Assembly: GCF_000265405.1 (NCBI RefSeq)
Contig: NC_018010.1
Location: 62,001-126,000 of the forward strand
DNA length: 64,000 bases
Reading direction: 5' to 3'
From: Belliella baltica DSM 15883
GTDB lineage: Bacteria; Bacteroidota; Bacteroidia; Cytophagales; Cyclobacteriaceae
Below the pieces are notes generated by a model. That model did no database searches. It was not told the DNA's origin and saw only the letters and a list, made by a program, of their open reading frames with translations. The position numbers were made by a program, and so were the translations under genes. This document shows positions 1-8,555 of this stretch, one piece after another (position 1 is the stretch's first letter; each line of letters opens with the position of its first letter).

Positions 1-179
1 TGGTGACAGGGTATAGTAAAATGGTTTTGGCTGAATTCAAATACAATAATATTCGAGACAGTGATCCACTTATCAGCAAATTTGTAGATACCACAAAAGA
101 ACAATATAGCATGTGGCTTTTGAAAAAATATGGTCTTCCTTTTATGTATTGGGACTTAATGCTCAAAGGAAGAGCATAA
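1..179 (+). CDS. C-terminal end of a sulfide:quinone oxidoreductase-like FAD flavoprotein (partial)
   Basis: The reading frame that begins at base 3 is open from the window edge to a TAA at 177-179, giving the last 58 residues of a protein. The tail contains a [14 protein letters not shown] stretch and ends [15 protein letters not shown] recognise this as the C-terminal end of membrane-associated pyridine nucleotide-disulfide oxidoreductases of the sulfide:quinone reductase type, whose closing amphipathic helices contact the membrane and quinone. The N-terminal FAD-binding part is outside the window, so the catalytic cysteines cannot be checked. A strong terminator follows directly, so it ends its transcription unit. 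An NADH dehydrogenase-like relative is the main alternative. Confidence 0.6.
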   Translation, partial: VTGYSKMVLAEFKYNNIRDSDPLISKFVDTTKEQYSMWLLKKYGLPFMYWDLMLKGRA

Positions 180-190
180 TTTTACTTCGC

Positions 191-219
191 AAAAAAGCTA
201 GACTCTGTCTAGCTTTTTT
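191..219 (+). terminator. Intrinsic terminator after the flavoprotein gene
   Basis: A 13-base perfect stem (191-203 with 207-219) with a 3-base loop ends in a run of six T. It begins 12 bases after the stop codon at 177-179. The A-run on the 5' arm would let it work on the other strand as well, but no minus-strand gene ends here. Confidence 0.85.
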
Positions 220-307
220 GCTTCACATGTTAAATTTCATCCGCTCGTATGAAACATCTAATAAAAATCACTGCTTTACTGTACTTTCGATTTTGAAAGC
301 AGCAAAA

Positions 308-2725
308 ATGAAAAAATTAAGCTTACTGATAGTTTTTTTCTCTGTTCTATTTACCTCTCTGGCTCAAACTTTAACTATAAAAGACAAAGAGTCAGGTGAG
401 CGCTTAGACTTCGTTTCGATTTTTAATCAAGAGATGAAAATATTGATCAATACCAACTCTGATGGTAAAGCAGATATTTCCAGACTAAAAGGAGTAGAAA
501 AGATTCAAATCAGACTTTTCGGCTATAACAGCCAAACTCTTTCGTACAAGCAACTTGAAGATCAAGACTTTCTTGTTTTATTAAAACCATCTTCAATCAC
601 TTTACAGCAATCTGTAGTCTCTGCCACACGATGGAGCCAATCAAGACAAGAAATCCCTGCTAAGATAAGTAGCATAAACAAGGAAAGTGTGGAATTACTC
701 AACCCCCAAACAGCCGCAGATTTACTTGGGATTTCTGGGGAAGTTTTTATACAAAAAAGTCAGCAAGGAGGTGGAAGTCCGATGATTCGCGGGTTTTCCG
801 CAAATAGATTACTGTATACTGTTGACGGAGTGCGAATGAATACAGCAATTTTTCGGAGTGGGAATTTACAAAATGTAATTTCACTCGATGCGTTTGCGAC
901 AGAAAGCACCGAAGTGCTATTTGGACCTGGATCGATTATTTATGGCAGTGATGCGATAGGCGCAGTGATGAGTTTCAGCACTTTAACTCCAAAATTGGCC
1001 AATTCAGACAATCTTGAATTCACTGGAAGCGGTACCTTGAGGACATCCACAGCGAATCAAGAGCAAACTGCACATCTACATATAGGATTAAGTAGTAAAA
1101 AATGGGCTTCAATTACAAGTTTCACAAGAAGCAATTATGGCGATTTGAAAATGGGTAAGTACGGTCCAAATGAATACCTAAAACAAACTTATGTCATCAG
1201 AATCAATGACCAAGATCAAATATTAACAAACCCTGATCCAAGGGTACAAAAACCAAGTGGCTTCTCCCAAACAAACTTGATGCAAAAGATCCTATTTAAA
1301 CCAAATCAAAAATGGGATTTCCAATATGGATTTCATTATTCGGAAACCTCTGACTTTTCTCGGTTTGACAGGCACATTCGTTTTAGACCAAATGGTCAGC
1401 CTAGAAGTGGAGAATGGGATTATGGTCCTCAAATATGGATGATGAGTAATCTACAAGCCACATATCTTGAAAAAAACAAACTCTTCGATGAAGCTTCAAT
1501 ACGCTTAGCTTTACAACATTTTGAAGAAAGTAGAATAGACAGGAATTTCAACGATCCCATTAGAAGAACTAGAACTGAAAAAGTTGCAGCTTGGTCTGCA
1601 AATTTAGATTTTTATAAAAACTTAAGCTCCTCATCTAAGCTTTTCTATGGCATAGAATGGATTCTAAATGATGTTAATTCTACAGGAATCAATGAAAATA
1701 TAGAGTCTGAAGAAACTTCCGTCGGACCATCAAGATATCCAATGGCGACTTGGGCCTCAAGCGCTGCTTATATTAGTTTTCAAAATAAAATAAATAAAAA
1801 CCTTTTGTTTCAATCTGGCTTGAGGGTAAACAACTTCTCTTTAGATGCAGATTTTAGCAACAATTTAGACTTTTACCCGCTCCCATTTGATGACGCTGAG
1901 CTAAGGAATACAGCCCTGACAGGTAATATGGGATTAGTCTTAACTCCTTCTGATAGCTATGCTATTCATGTCAATGCTTCTACAGGATTCAGAGCTCCAA
2001 ATGTAGATGACATTGGAAAGATTTTCGATTCTGAACCCGGAACAGTTTTGATCCCCAACCCAAATTTAGATGCTGAATATGCTTATAATATTGAAGTTGG
2101 GTTAAGTAAAGTTCTAGGCGAAAACTTGATGTTGGATTTTTCTGCCTATTATACCTTGCTTGAAAACGCCATTGTGAGGAGAGATTTTACTTTGAATGGT
2201 CAAGATAGCCTAATTTATGATGGAGAGGTCAGCAGGATTTACGCTTTACAAAATGCTGCGAAAGCAACAATTTTCGGGGTTCAGGCTGCGATTGAAATTA
2301 AGCTTCCTTATAATTTTTCTTTATCTTCTCGATACAATATTCAAAAAGGCGAAGAGGAAACTGATGATGGTCAAATCAGCCCATCTAGACATGCACCACC
2401 AGCATATGGAGTTACTAGATTTAGTTATAGAAAAAACAAATGGTCAGGTCAGATTTATGCTGAATATGCAAGACAAATGAAATTTGAAGATCTTCCATTG
2501 GAAGAAATTGGTAAACCTGAGCTCTATGCTAATGACCAAAATGGAAATCCATACTCTCCTTCATGGGCAACTTTAAATATCAAAGGGAAGTATCAATTAT
2601 CCGATTCATTTTTTTTAAACTTCGGTGTTGAAAATATCGCTGATGTTCGTTACAGAACTTATAGCTCAGGCTTGGCTGCTCCCGGTAGAAATTTCGTTTT
2701 TTCAATCACAGGTAATTTGAAATAA
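308..2725 (+). CDS. TonB-dependent outer membrane receptor (haemin/haemoglobin-receptor-like)
   Basis: A protein of 805 residues. The ATG at 308 is chosen because it opens a signal peptide (MKKLSLLIVFFSVLFTSLAQ); the frame is open further upstream, but that part overlaps the preceding terminator. Residues about 22-95 look like a carboxypeptidase-D-regulatory-like domain, about 110-230 form the plug, and the rest is the 22-strand barrel. The plug has the QQGGGSPMIRGFSANRLLYT type motif followed by VDGVRMN, typical of the haemin/haemoglobin/transferrin-receptor subgroup. It would import a large ligand across the outer membrane using TonB/ExbB/ExbD energy; a TonB protein is encoded at 60186. The next gene is a ZIP metal transporter, so a metal or metal complex is a plausible ligand, but this is inference. 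The protein ends GNLK, not in the usual aromatic residue. Confidence 0.9.
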   Translation: MKKLSLLIVFFSVLFTSLAQTLTIKDKESGERLDFVSIFNQEMKILINTNSDGKADISRLKGVEKIQIRLFGYNSQTLSYKQLEDQDFLVLLKPSSITLQQSVVSATRWSQSRQEIPAKISSINKESVELLNPQTAADLLGISGEVFIQKSQQGGGSPMIRGFSANRLLYTVDGVRMNTAIFRSGNLQNVISLDAFATESTEVLFGPGSIIYGSDAIGAVMSFSTLTPKLANSDNLEFTGSGTLRTSTANQEQTAHLHIGLSSKKWASITSFTRSNYGDLKMGKYGPNEYLKQTYVIRINDQDQILTNPDPRVQKPSGFSQTNLMQKILFKPNQKWDFQYGFHYSETSDFSRFDRHIRFRPNGQPRSGEWDYGPQIWMMSNLQATYLEKNKLFDEASIRLALQHFEESRIDRNFNDPIRRTRTEKVAAWSANLDFYKNLSSSSKLFYGIEWILNDVNSTGINENIESEETSVGPSRYPMATWASSAAYISFQNKINKNLLFQSGLRVNNFSLDADFSNNLDFYPLPFDDAELRNTALTGNMGLVLTPSDSYAIHVNASTGFRAPNVDDIGKIFDSEPGTVLIPNPNLDAEYAYNIEVGLSKVLGENLMLDFSAYYTLLENAIVRRDFTLNGQDSLIYDGEVSRIYALQNAAKATIFGVQAAIEIKLPYNFSLSSRYNIQKGEEETDDGQISPSRHAPPAYGVTRFSYRKNKWSGQIYAEYARQMKFEDLPLEEIGKPELYANDQNGNPYSPSWATLNIKGKYQLSDSFFLNFGVENIADVRYRTYSSGLAAPGRNFVFSITGNLK

Positions 2726-2932
2726 TATGTATATCTGCTTTTACATCAGTAGCCACTTTAAGTAATCTAAATACTCTATTTGATGTGCCATGAACCGTTA
2801 GCTGTTGATAATTATCCACAAGATTCTAAATAAAATTTTCAAATACTTTTATCCTTGCACATTATCATAAAAAGAATTTGCCGTATTTAAGGCACTAAAT
2901 GATACTAGAAATTCGACAAAATAGGATATCCA

Positions 2933-2963
2933 TTGATTTTGATTCAAAAATTAGATACTTTTG
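2933..2963 (+). promoter_or_regulatory. Bacteroidota-type promoter for the ZIP transporter
   Basis: TTG at 2933-2935, a 20-base spacer, then TACTTTTG at 2956-2963. This fits the Bacteroidota sigma factor consensus TTG-N(17-23)-TAnnTTTG. The predicted start of transcription, about 5-7 bases further on, leaves a leader of roughly 10 bases before the ATG at 2979. Confidence 0.6.
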
Positions 2964-2978
2964 TAAAAACCTATACCT

Positions 2979-3806
2979 ATGTTAGAATCACTTGAAATTT
3001 TTGCAGAGGAAATTGGTCCAGTTAAATCTGCTTTTTTAGCAACGACATTTACATGGATTGTCACTGCGCTTGGAGCTTCTTTGGTATTCTTTTTCAAAGA
3101 AATAAAAAGGTCTGTTTTTGACACCTTACTTGGATTTACTGGCGGAGTAATGATTGCGGCTAGTTTTTGGTCATTATTAGCACCAAGCATTAAGCATTCA
3201 GAGGAGTTATTCCCTTCAGCACCTTGGATTCCTGCTGCTGTAGGATTCTTGACAGGAGGTCTCTTTATTTTTGCTTTGGATAAATTTATGCCTCACCTCC
3301 ACATCAATTTCAATAAGGACGAAACAGAAGGACTTGCTACAAAATGGCATAAATCCACATTGTTACTTTTGGCGATCACCTTACATAATATTCCTGAAGG
3401 ATTAGCTGTAGGAATTCTTTTCGGAGCAGCTTCGATGGGGATGGAAGGTGCGAGCATCTCGGCTGCCATAGCGCTTGCTATAGGGATAGGAATACAAAAT
3501 TTCCCGGAGGGTATGGCAGTTGCTATGCCCCTAAGAAGACATGGAGTTAGTAGAAGAAAAAGTTTTTGGTATGGTCAGCTTTCTGCCATAGTTGAGCCTA
3601 TTGCTGGAGTTATTGGAGCAGTAGCAGTGATTTATATGCAAGACATTTTGCCCTATGCACTGTCATTTGCTGCAGGCGCCATGATATTCGTTGTAGTAGA
3701 AGAAGTAATTCCTGAAACTCAAAGAGATAAATATACAGATCTAGCAGTTCTGGGTTTTATGGCTGGATTTACGATCATGATGATTTTGGATGTTGCTTTA
3801 GGCTAA
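2979..3806 (+). CDS. ZIP family divalent metal transporter
   Basis: A 275-residue inner membrane protein with about eight hydrophobic segments. It carries the two ZIP metal-site motifs: LHNIPEGLAVG in the fourth transmembrane helix and QNFPEGMAVA in the fifth. A His-containing cytoplasmic loop (HLHINFNKDE) lies before them. Members import Zn2+, and sometimes Fe2+ or Mn2+, without ATP; the closest general type is ZupT/GufA. Length and motif spacing are normal. It has its own promoter 16 bases upstream and is separated from the TonB receptor by 253 bases. Co-function with that receptor in metal uptake is suggested only by adjacency. Confidence 0.9.
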   Translation: MLESLEIFAEEIGPVKSAFLATTFTWIVTALGASLVFFFKEIKRSVFDTLLGFTGGVMIAASFWSLLAPSIKHSEELFPSAPWIPAAVGFLTGGLFIFALDKFMPHLHINFNKDETEGLATKWHKSTLLLLAITLHNIPEGLAVGILFGAASMGMEGASISAAIALAIGIGIQNFPEGMAVAMPLRRHGVSRRKSFWYGQLSAIVEPIAGVIGAVAVIYMQDILPYALSFAAGAMIFVVVEEVIPETQRDKYTDLAVLGFMAGFTIMMILDVALG

Positions 3807-3878
3807 TAATTTTCTATTTGTGATTGGTCTATTTTCTTTTTAACTAGAATTAATTCAAAATAACACAATGCAAGAAAT

Positions 3879-4031
3879 AATTGTCTTCGGAGTATAGGTC
3901 ATCAATCCAATACACTCGTGATGGGACCTGGGGGATACGCATTCAAGGATTATTTCAAAATGGGTCTCCCAATTTCTATTTTAATCACAATTGGAGCAAT
4001 CCCCTTAATCTTATTCTTTTGGCCCCTGTAA
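3879..4031 (+). pseudogene. Remnant of an SLC13/DASS-family anion transporter (C-terminal end)
   Basis: One frame between bases 3879 and 4031 reads ..SIGHQSNTLVMGPGGYAF.. then KDYFKMGLPIS and a hydrophobic helix ending LILFFWPL and a TAA. The combination SNTLV-GPGGY-F-DY-K-GLP and a terminal WPL is what the last transmembrane segment of SLC13-type dicarboxylate/sulfate permeases looks like. An in-frame stop lies at 3861-3863, and no other part of such a permease is present between here and the ZIP gene. It is therefore a decayed or truncated end of a gene. A second open frame over the same bases, starting with TTG at 3881, is not convincing as a protein. Confidence 0.6.
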
Positions 4032-4407
4032 CAATGAAGGTTAATTTCGTGTTAATGCATCAAAATATCTTTAATTTGAAGCATAAGAGGTCGATTTCTC
4101 ACTAACTTACTTGCGAAAATACCTTATTTCAATAATTAGGGTATAAAAACAACCCATTTTTAAAAAAATTACAACAAATCAATAAAACCAGCTTAAAATT
4201 TTAACCATAAAAAAAGGAGTCTATGTAAAAGACTCCTTGAGTGGGTTTATTTGTAACTGACCGCAGCCATATTTCATTTGGTAAATCTTTAACATTTATT
4301 GTTTTTTCACTACCAAATTTCCCTAAACATAACAAAAACATAATAAATAGCAATAAAACTTCTAAAATATTTTTTTGAATAAGACCTTTCTGAATAGATA
4401 ACTTGGT
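4032..4407. other. AT-rich intergenic stretch with one hairpin
   Basis: Between the permease remnant and the end of the AraC gene I see no coding potential. The stretch is AT-rich and holds only the hairpin at 4214-4238. Confidence 0.5.
4205..4238 (-). terminator. Probable terminator of the araC-like gene
   Basis: An 8-base perfect stem (4214-4221 with 4231-4238) with a 9-base loop. Read on the minus strand it is followed by a run of seven T, so it would end the minus-strand transcript of the AraC gene, about 170 bases past its stop. Confidence 0.6.
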
Positions 4408-5328
4408 CTATTGAAGAGAATTTTGGAAAGCCTTTGGTGTAATTCCAAACTCTGATTTAAAAGCACGAATGAAATATGTGATATTATTAAACCCCGCCAT
4501 AAAGCACACTTCTTGGATCTGATAGTTGGCCATTCGTAAATAATTCTTTGCTAAATGAAGTCTTTCCTTTAAAATAAATTCCATTGGAGATTGACCTAAT
4601 TCATTTTTAAATGACCTTGAGAAATGGGCTTTACTCATACAGGCCTTCGAAGCCAACTGATCCAAGGATAAGTTTTCTCGAATATTTGATTTTATAAAAT
4701 CAACTACATGGGCCAATCTATTATTCGATGAAAGTTGCTTATATGTTTTCTGCAATATTTCTCTTGCTTGCGTCTGAGTCAATCTTATCAATAATTCTTT
4801 TAAAGCTAGTGTAGCAATCACATCTTTTTCTTTTGATCTTTCTTTTACACCTATTTTGATAAATCTGTTGATGATTTCAGACAAATCTTGTGTATTGATC
4901 AAATGAAAATTAGACAAATCTAGACCCCATTCTTGTGTAAGCATTTTATCTGGAAATCTTTCATTGAGTAAATTAAAAGTATTATCAATCATCTCCTTTG
5001 AGATTGATAGTGCGATACATTGGGTCGGGTTTTCAAAATTTGCTTCTGGAAAATCAATTTTCATCAACTCATTGGGAGGTACAATCACAGACTCTCCTGG
5101 CAAATAATCAAAACCTGGTTTATCAAAAAGATGCATGATCTTTTTACCTTTTAGCATAGTGGTCAATACCAAGTCTCCAAAAACTAAATTAACATCCTTT
5201 GCTTCTTGATGTGTCTCAAAAATATTCAGTTCACACTCATCCAAAGTGTAAGTAGTCCTGTTTTCTACTAGCGTCTTCAGATCTCTCTCCGCCCTCCAAG
5301 GTACGCCCGATATGAAATTTTTATGCAT
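4408..5328 (-). CDS. AraC family transcriptional regulator
   Basis: A 306-residue regulator. Residues about 205-306 form the two-helix-turn-helix AraC DNA-binding domain (LSLDQLASKACMSKAHFSR, then a second HTH with GFNNITYFIRAFKSEFG and TPKAF). Residues about 20-190 form an N-terminal effector or dimerisation domain of the type seen in regulators beside aldehyde dehydrogenase genes. It is divergent from the AldB-like dehydrogenase at 5535, sharing a 206-base intergenic region, so it very likely controls that gene in response to an aldehyde or alcohol. The inducer is unknown. I did not find a clear operator pair in the shared region. Confidence 0.9.
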   Translation of the reverse strand: MHKNFISGVPWRAERDLKTLVENRTTYTLDECELNIFETHQEAKDVNLVFGDLVLTTMLKGKKIMHLFDKPGFDYLPGESVIVPPNELMKIDFPEANFENPTQCIALSISKEMIDNTFNLLNERFPDKMLTQEWGLDLSNFHLINTQDLSEIINRFIKIGVKERSKEKDVIATLALKELLIRLTQTQAREILQKTYKQLSSNNRLAHVVDFIKSNIRENLSLDQLASKACMSKAHFSRSFKNELGQSPMEFILKERLHLAKNYLRMANYQIQEVCFMAGFNNITYFIRAFKSEFGITPKAFQNSLQ

Positions 5329-5534
5329 GCTAATTATTTTGGATTTTTCTTAAAGTTATTAATAAAGAACGATTTATAGAAATTAATCACCTTAAAACTC
5401 CAAATCAGACTTCAAACCATGTTTTCCATACTAAATAATCAAAAAATCAACAGAGGTGGATTCTATGATAGAATAAGTTGGTTTTTTGAAGAATAAATTA
5501 AAGACATTTGAGAAAAACCCAAAATAAAAAATAT

Positions 5535-7061
5535 ATGTCAACATTAACATTATCTCAATCAAAGCCTGTTGAAAGGCCGAAAATCAAAGAAAAGTATGAT
5601 CATTTTATAGGCGGTAAATTTGTAGCCCCATCTTCTGGAGAATATTTTGATAACATTTCCCCAATCGATGGTAAGGCTTTTTCAAAAGCTGCTAGAGGAA
5701 ATAAAGCTGATATTGATTTGGCACTTGATGCTGCACATGAAGCCTTCCCTTCTTGGTCTATAACAACACCTGCTCTAAGAAGTAAACTTCTCAATAAAAT
5801 TGCTGACATTATTGAAGAAAATCTAGAAATGCTAGCAAGAGTAGAAACTATCGATAATGGCAAAGCACTTAGAGAAACTAGAGCAGCTGATTTACCATTG
5901 GTAATTGATCATTTTAGATACTTTGCCGGTGTGATTCGAGCAGATGAAAGTACAATTTCAGAACATGATGAACACACAGTAAGTATCGCACTCCACGAAC
6001 CTCTTGGAGTTGTCGGACAGATTATCCCTTGGAATTTCCCACTTCTGATGGCTACATGGAAAATTGCACCAGCATTAGCTGCAGGATGTTGTACTGTGGT
6101 AAAACCTGCCGAGCAGACACCAACAAGTATCATGGTATTGATGGAATTGATTGCTGATGTATTGCCTCCAGGCGTATTAAATGTAGTTACAGGTTTCGGT
6201 CCAGAAGCAGGTAAGCCTCTCGCCTCTTCTCCACGTGTAGCAAAAGTTTCCTTTACGGGAGAGACAACCACAGGTAGATTGATTATGCAATATGCCTCTG
6301 AAAACTTAATCCCAGTAACGATGGAACTTGGTGGTAAATCTCCAAATATCTTTATGAAATCTGTCGCTGATGCTGATGACGAATTTTTTGATAAGGCAGT
6401 TGAAGGCGCAGTAATGTTTGCACTCAACCAAGGTGAAATCTGTACTTGCCCCTCAAGAATCTTAGTTCATGAGGATATCTATGATGTGTTTATGGAAAAA
6501 GTCGTAGAAAGAACCAAGGCAATCAAAATGGGTCATCCGCTAGCGGAAGACACCATGATGGGAGCACAGGCTTCAAATGATCAGTATGAAAAAATCCTCT
6601 CATACATGGACATTGGAAAGCAAGAAGGTGCAGAGGTACTTTGCGGAGGTGATAAAGCAAGTCTAAACTCTGGTTTAGAAACAGGTTATTACATTCAACC
6701 CACGATCTTCAAGGGAAATAACAAAATGAGGATTTTCCAAGAAGAAATCTTTGGCCCAGTAGTGTCTGTCACTACCTTTAAAACAACTGAGGAAGCCATA
6801 GCTATCGCAAATGATACCATGTACGGTCTCGGTGCAGGACTTTGGTCCAGAGATGCTCATGAACTTTATCAAGTCCCTAGAGCAATCAAAGCAGGCCGTG
6901 TTTGGGTAAATTGCTATCATAACTACCCTGCACATGCGCCGTTTGGTGGATATAAGAAATCTGGATTTGGTAGAGAAAACCACTTGATGATGCTTGACCA
7001 TTACCGTCAAACCAAGAATATGTTGATTTCTTATGATAAAAATAAACTTGGATTCTTTTAG
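5535..7061 (+). CDS. Aldehyde dehydrogenase, AldB/ExaC type
   Basis: A 508-residue NAD(P)-dependent aldehyde dehydrogenase that oxidises an aldehyde to the carboxylate. The ATG at 5535 is preferred over an in-frame TTG at 5508, because the family start is close to this point. Seen: IPWNFPLLM and [10 protein letters not shown] of the cofactor site, the general-base Glu at about residue 264 in MELGGKSPN, and the catalytic Cys at about 303 in [11 protein letters not shown]. The second Cys two residues on (C-T-C) is typical of the acetaldehyde/AldB-ExaC subgroup. The tail with [22 protein letters not shown] is complete. It is divergent from the AraC gene and followed by a DUF779 gene, a recurrent partner of this subgroup. 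Acetaldehyde or a short-chain aldehyde is the likely substrate. Confidence 0.95.
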   Translation: MSTLTLSQSKPVERPKIKEKYDHFIGGKFVAPSSGEYFDNISPIDGKAFSKAARGNKADIDLALDAAHEAFPSWSITTPALRSKLLNKIADIIEENLEMLARVETIDNGKALRETRAADLPLVIDHFRYFAGVIRADESTISEHDEHTVSIALHEPLGVVGQIIPWNFPLLMATWKIAPALAAGCCTVVKPAEQTPTSIMVLMELIADVLPPGVLNVVTGFGPEAGKPLASSPRVAKVSFTGETTTGRLIMQYASENLIPVTMELGGKSPNIFMKSVADADDEFFDKAVEGAVMFALNQGEICTCPSRILVHEDIYDVFMEKVVERTKAIKMGHPLAEDTMMGAQASNDQYEKILSYMDIGKQEGAEVLCGGDKASLNSGLETGYYIQPTIFKGNNKMRIFQEEIFGPVVSVTTFKTTEEAIAIANDTMYGLGAGLWSRDAHELYQVPRAIKAGRVWVNCYHNYPAHAPFGGYKKSGFGRENHLMMLDHYRQTKNMLISYDKNKLGFF

Positions 7062-7065
7062 TAGA

Positions 7066-7103
7066 AAGATGTAAGACTTGAGACTTAAAAATCAAGACAT
7101 AAG
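7066..7103 (+). repeat. Degenerate purine-rich repeat (GACTT/AAGAC units) after the ald stop codon
   Basis: Short degenerate direct repeats of the pattern TAAGACTTGAGACTTAA..ATCAAGACATAAG start within 5 bases of the stop codon. Similar low-complexity stretches lie at 10048-10098 and 22150-22180, also directly after genes. Confidence 0.45.
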
Positions 7104-7106
7104 TTG

Positions 7107-7143
7107 CAAGAAGCACGGTAGAAATATCTTGCTTCTTGTTTTT
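7107..7143 (+). terminator. Intrinsic terminator of the aldehyde dehydrogenase gene
   Basis: A 9-base perfect stem (7107-7115 with 7130-7138) followed by a T run (7139-7143). It lies 46 bases after the stop and separates this gene from the DUF779 gene, which is therefore probably transcribed separately or by read-through. Confidence 0.7.
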
Positions 7144-7338
7144 ACATTAAGCTTCAAAAAGTTTAAATTGAATGGTATGAGAAAAAATGTTGAAATAGGC
7201 TGATAATTTACTTCAATTAGAGGCTAGCGGCATACAATTAGAAAACTCTAGTTTTTAACAAAACGTCTCGCTATTTGAAAAACTTTACGACCTTCCTACT
7301 TTACAACATGTTAACCCTTTTGAAAACCCTCAATCAAT

Positions 7339-7755
7339 ATGACAGATAAAAAATATATCCCCCGAGTAATTCTATCAGAAGCTGCAATTGAAACAATAGA
7401 TACACTTCGAAATCGCTTTGGCAACGACTTAATGTTTCATCAAAGCGGAGGCTGTTGTGATGGTTCTTCTCCCATGTGTTTTGAAAAAGGCGATTTCAAA
7501 GTCGGAGCTAGTGATATTTGGCTTGGTGAGGTCTATGGTTGTGATTTTTTCATGAATCAAGATCAATTTGAATACTGGAAGCATACACAACTCACTTTGG
7601 ACGTGACTCCTGGTAGAGGGAGTAGTTTTTCAATAGAAATCCCAATGGGAATCCGGTTTATGATTCGCTCCCGTTTGTTTACAACTGAAGAATTGGAAAA
7701 CCTAATTCCAACAAAAACTGGTGAGGAGGTATTGGAAGAAAATGAATTGAAATAA
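7339..7755 (+). CDS. DUF779 family protein
   Basis: A 138-residue soluble protein. I recognise DUF779 from the cysteine-rich signature GGCCDGSSPMC (Cys39, Cys40, Cys47) and from DVTPGRGSSFSIE and the terminal FTTEEL. Genes of this family repeatedly sit next to AldB/ExaC-type aldehyde dehydrogenases, as here (277 bases downstream). The conserved Cys cluster suggests metal or thiol chemistry linked to that enzyme, but I know of no settled biochemical function and give none. Its 3' end meets the convergent small membrane gene after only 3 bases. Confidence 0.85.
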   Translation: MTDKKYIPRVILSEAAIETIDTLRNRFGNDLMFHQSGGCCDGSSPMCFEKGDFKVGASDIWLGEVYGCDFFMNQDQFEYWKHTQLTLDVTPGRGSSFSIEIPMGIRFMIRSRLFTTEELENLIPTKTGEEVLEENELK

Positions 7756-7758
7756 GTG

Positions 7759-7986
7759 TTAATCTGCTTTTTGAATTTCTTCCCTTTTTTTCTTTCTAAA
7801 TAGATTATAAAAAGCTAATGCAATAGAAATCAGCAATCGTGTCAGCCAAACTCTTAAGTCCGTAATATAAACTAACCAAGTTTGGTAATCAGTACCTCTA
7901 TACAAGACTTCGATTAAAAAATCGACCAATACGATCCCGATAAATATCAGAAGGGTGTTGATGATTATATTTTTCACTTTTATCAT
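7759..7986 (-). CDS. Small two-helix membrane protein
   Basis: A 75-residue minus-strand frame starting at the ATG 7984-7986 (an in-frame TTG lies two codons earlier). It holds two hydrophobic segments, roughly residues 8-26 (NTLLIFIGIVLVDFLIEVLY-like) and 45-60, and a strongly basic tail FRKKKREEIQK. This layout is typical of a small inner membrane protein with the tail in the cytoplasm. No family is recognised. It is convergent with the DUF779 gene and fills the space exactly, which supports it being real. Confidence 0.6.
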   Translation of the reverse strand: MIKVKNIIINTLLIFIGIVLVDFLIEVLYRGTDYQTWLVYITDLRVWLTRLLISIALAFYNLFRKKKREEIQKAD

Positions 7987-8088
7987 TTCCAATTAAATTA
8001 AGATGTCATTAGACTAAGACGTATTCCAAATTACGGTATTTTTAATGTCCTATAGCAGAAAAATTACTTTTTTACTTAAATTAAAAGT

Positions 8089-8517
8089 ATGAAAGCAAAT
8101 CTGATTCTTTTTATCATTTCAATCTTCGCCGTGCAAGCTTTTGCACAAACTACTTCCGAAGAGCAAGAGATTAGCAAAACAATCAGCCTCTATTTTGAAG
8201 GCATGATGGAGCGAAACAGAGACAAATTGGATCATGCCTTTGATCCTTCGGCACGATTGATTGGCTATCGAGGAGAAAATTTTACGGTAACACCTTATGA
8301 AGATTGGGCATCAGGGACGGCTAAAGGAGAACCAAGAAATCCAGCCTTATTCACCAATAAAATTCTCCAAATTGAGCGTAAAGGCTACACCGCCATAGCC
8401 AAAACAGAGCTTTTTTGGCCGGGTATCTATTATTTCGATTACTTGACCTTAATCAAAATCGATGGTAAATGGAAAATCGTCCATAAAACTTGGTATGAAG
8501 AAAAAAGAGAGGATTGA
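8089..8517 (+). CDS. Secreted NTF2-like protein (putative lumazine-binding family)
   Basis: A 142-residue protein with a signal peptide (residues 1-20, ending AFAQ). The mature part is a single NTF2/SnoaL-like fold. The pattern EISKTISLYFEGMMERN near the start and the tail LTLIKIDGKWKIVHKTW are characteristic of the lumazine-binding-like family (Pfam Lumazine_bd_2) common in Bacteroidota. It is probably periplasmic. The substrate is unknown, and the family name should not be read as a proven ligand. The next gene starts 38 bases downstream on the same strand. Confidence 0.75.
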   Translation: MKANLILFIISIFAVQAFAQTTSEEQEISKTISLYFEGMMERNRDKLDHAFDPSARLIGYRGENFTVTPYEDWASGTAKGEPRNPALFTNKILQIERKGYTAIAKTELFWPGIYYFDYLTLIKIDGKWKIVHKTWYEEKRED

Positions 8518-8555
8518 TAAATGAAAATTCGTAATTTTTAAAAATCAGAATTAAA

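Noticed and set aside
2217..2480. An 87-codon frame inside the TonB receptor gene
   Set aside because: It is an out-of-frame shadow within the conserved barrel.
3881..4105. A 74-codon frame starting with TTG
   Set aside because: It covers the same bases as the SLC13 remnant, whose frame is protein-like; this one shows no family feature.
5329..5534. AraC operator between the divergent AraC and dehydrogenase genes
   Set aside because: Expected from the arrangement, but I found no convincing direct or inverted repeat pair, so no site is claimed.
5909..6427. A 172-codon minus-strand frame
   Set aside because: It is antisense to the aldehyde dehydrogenase active-site region; composition reflects the coding strand.
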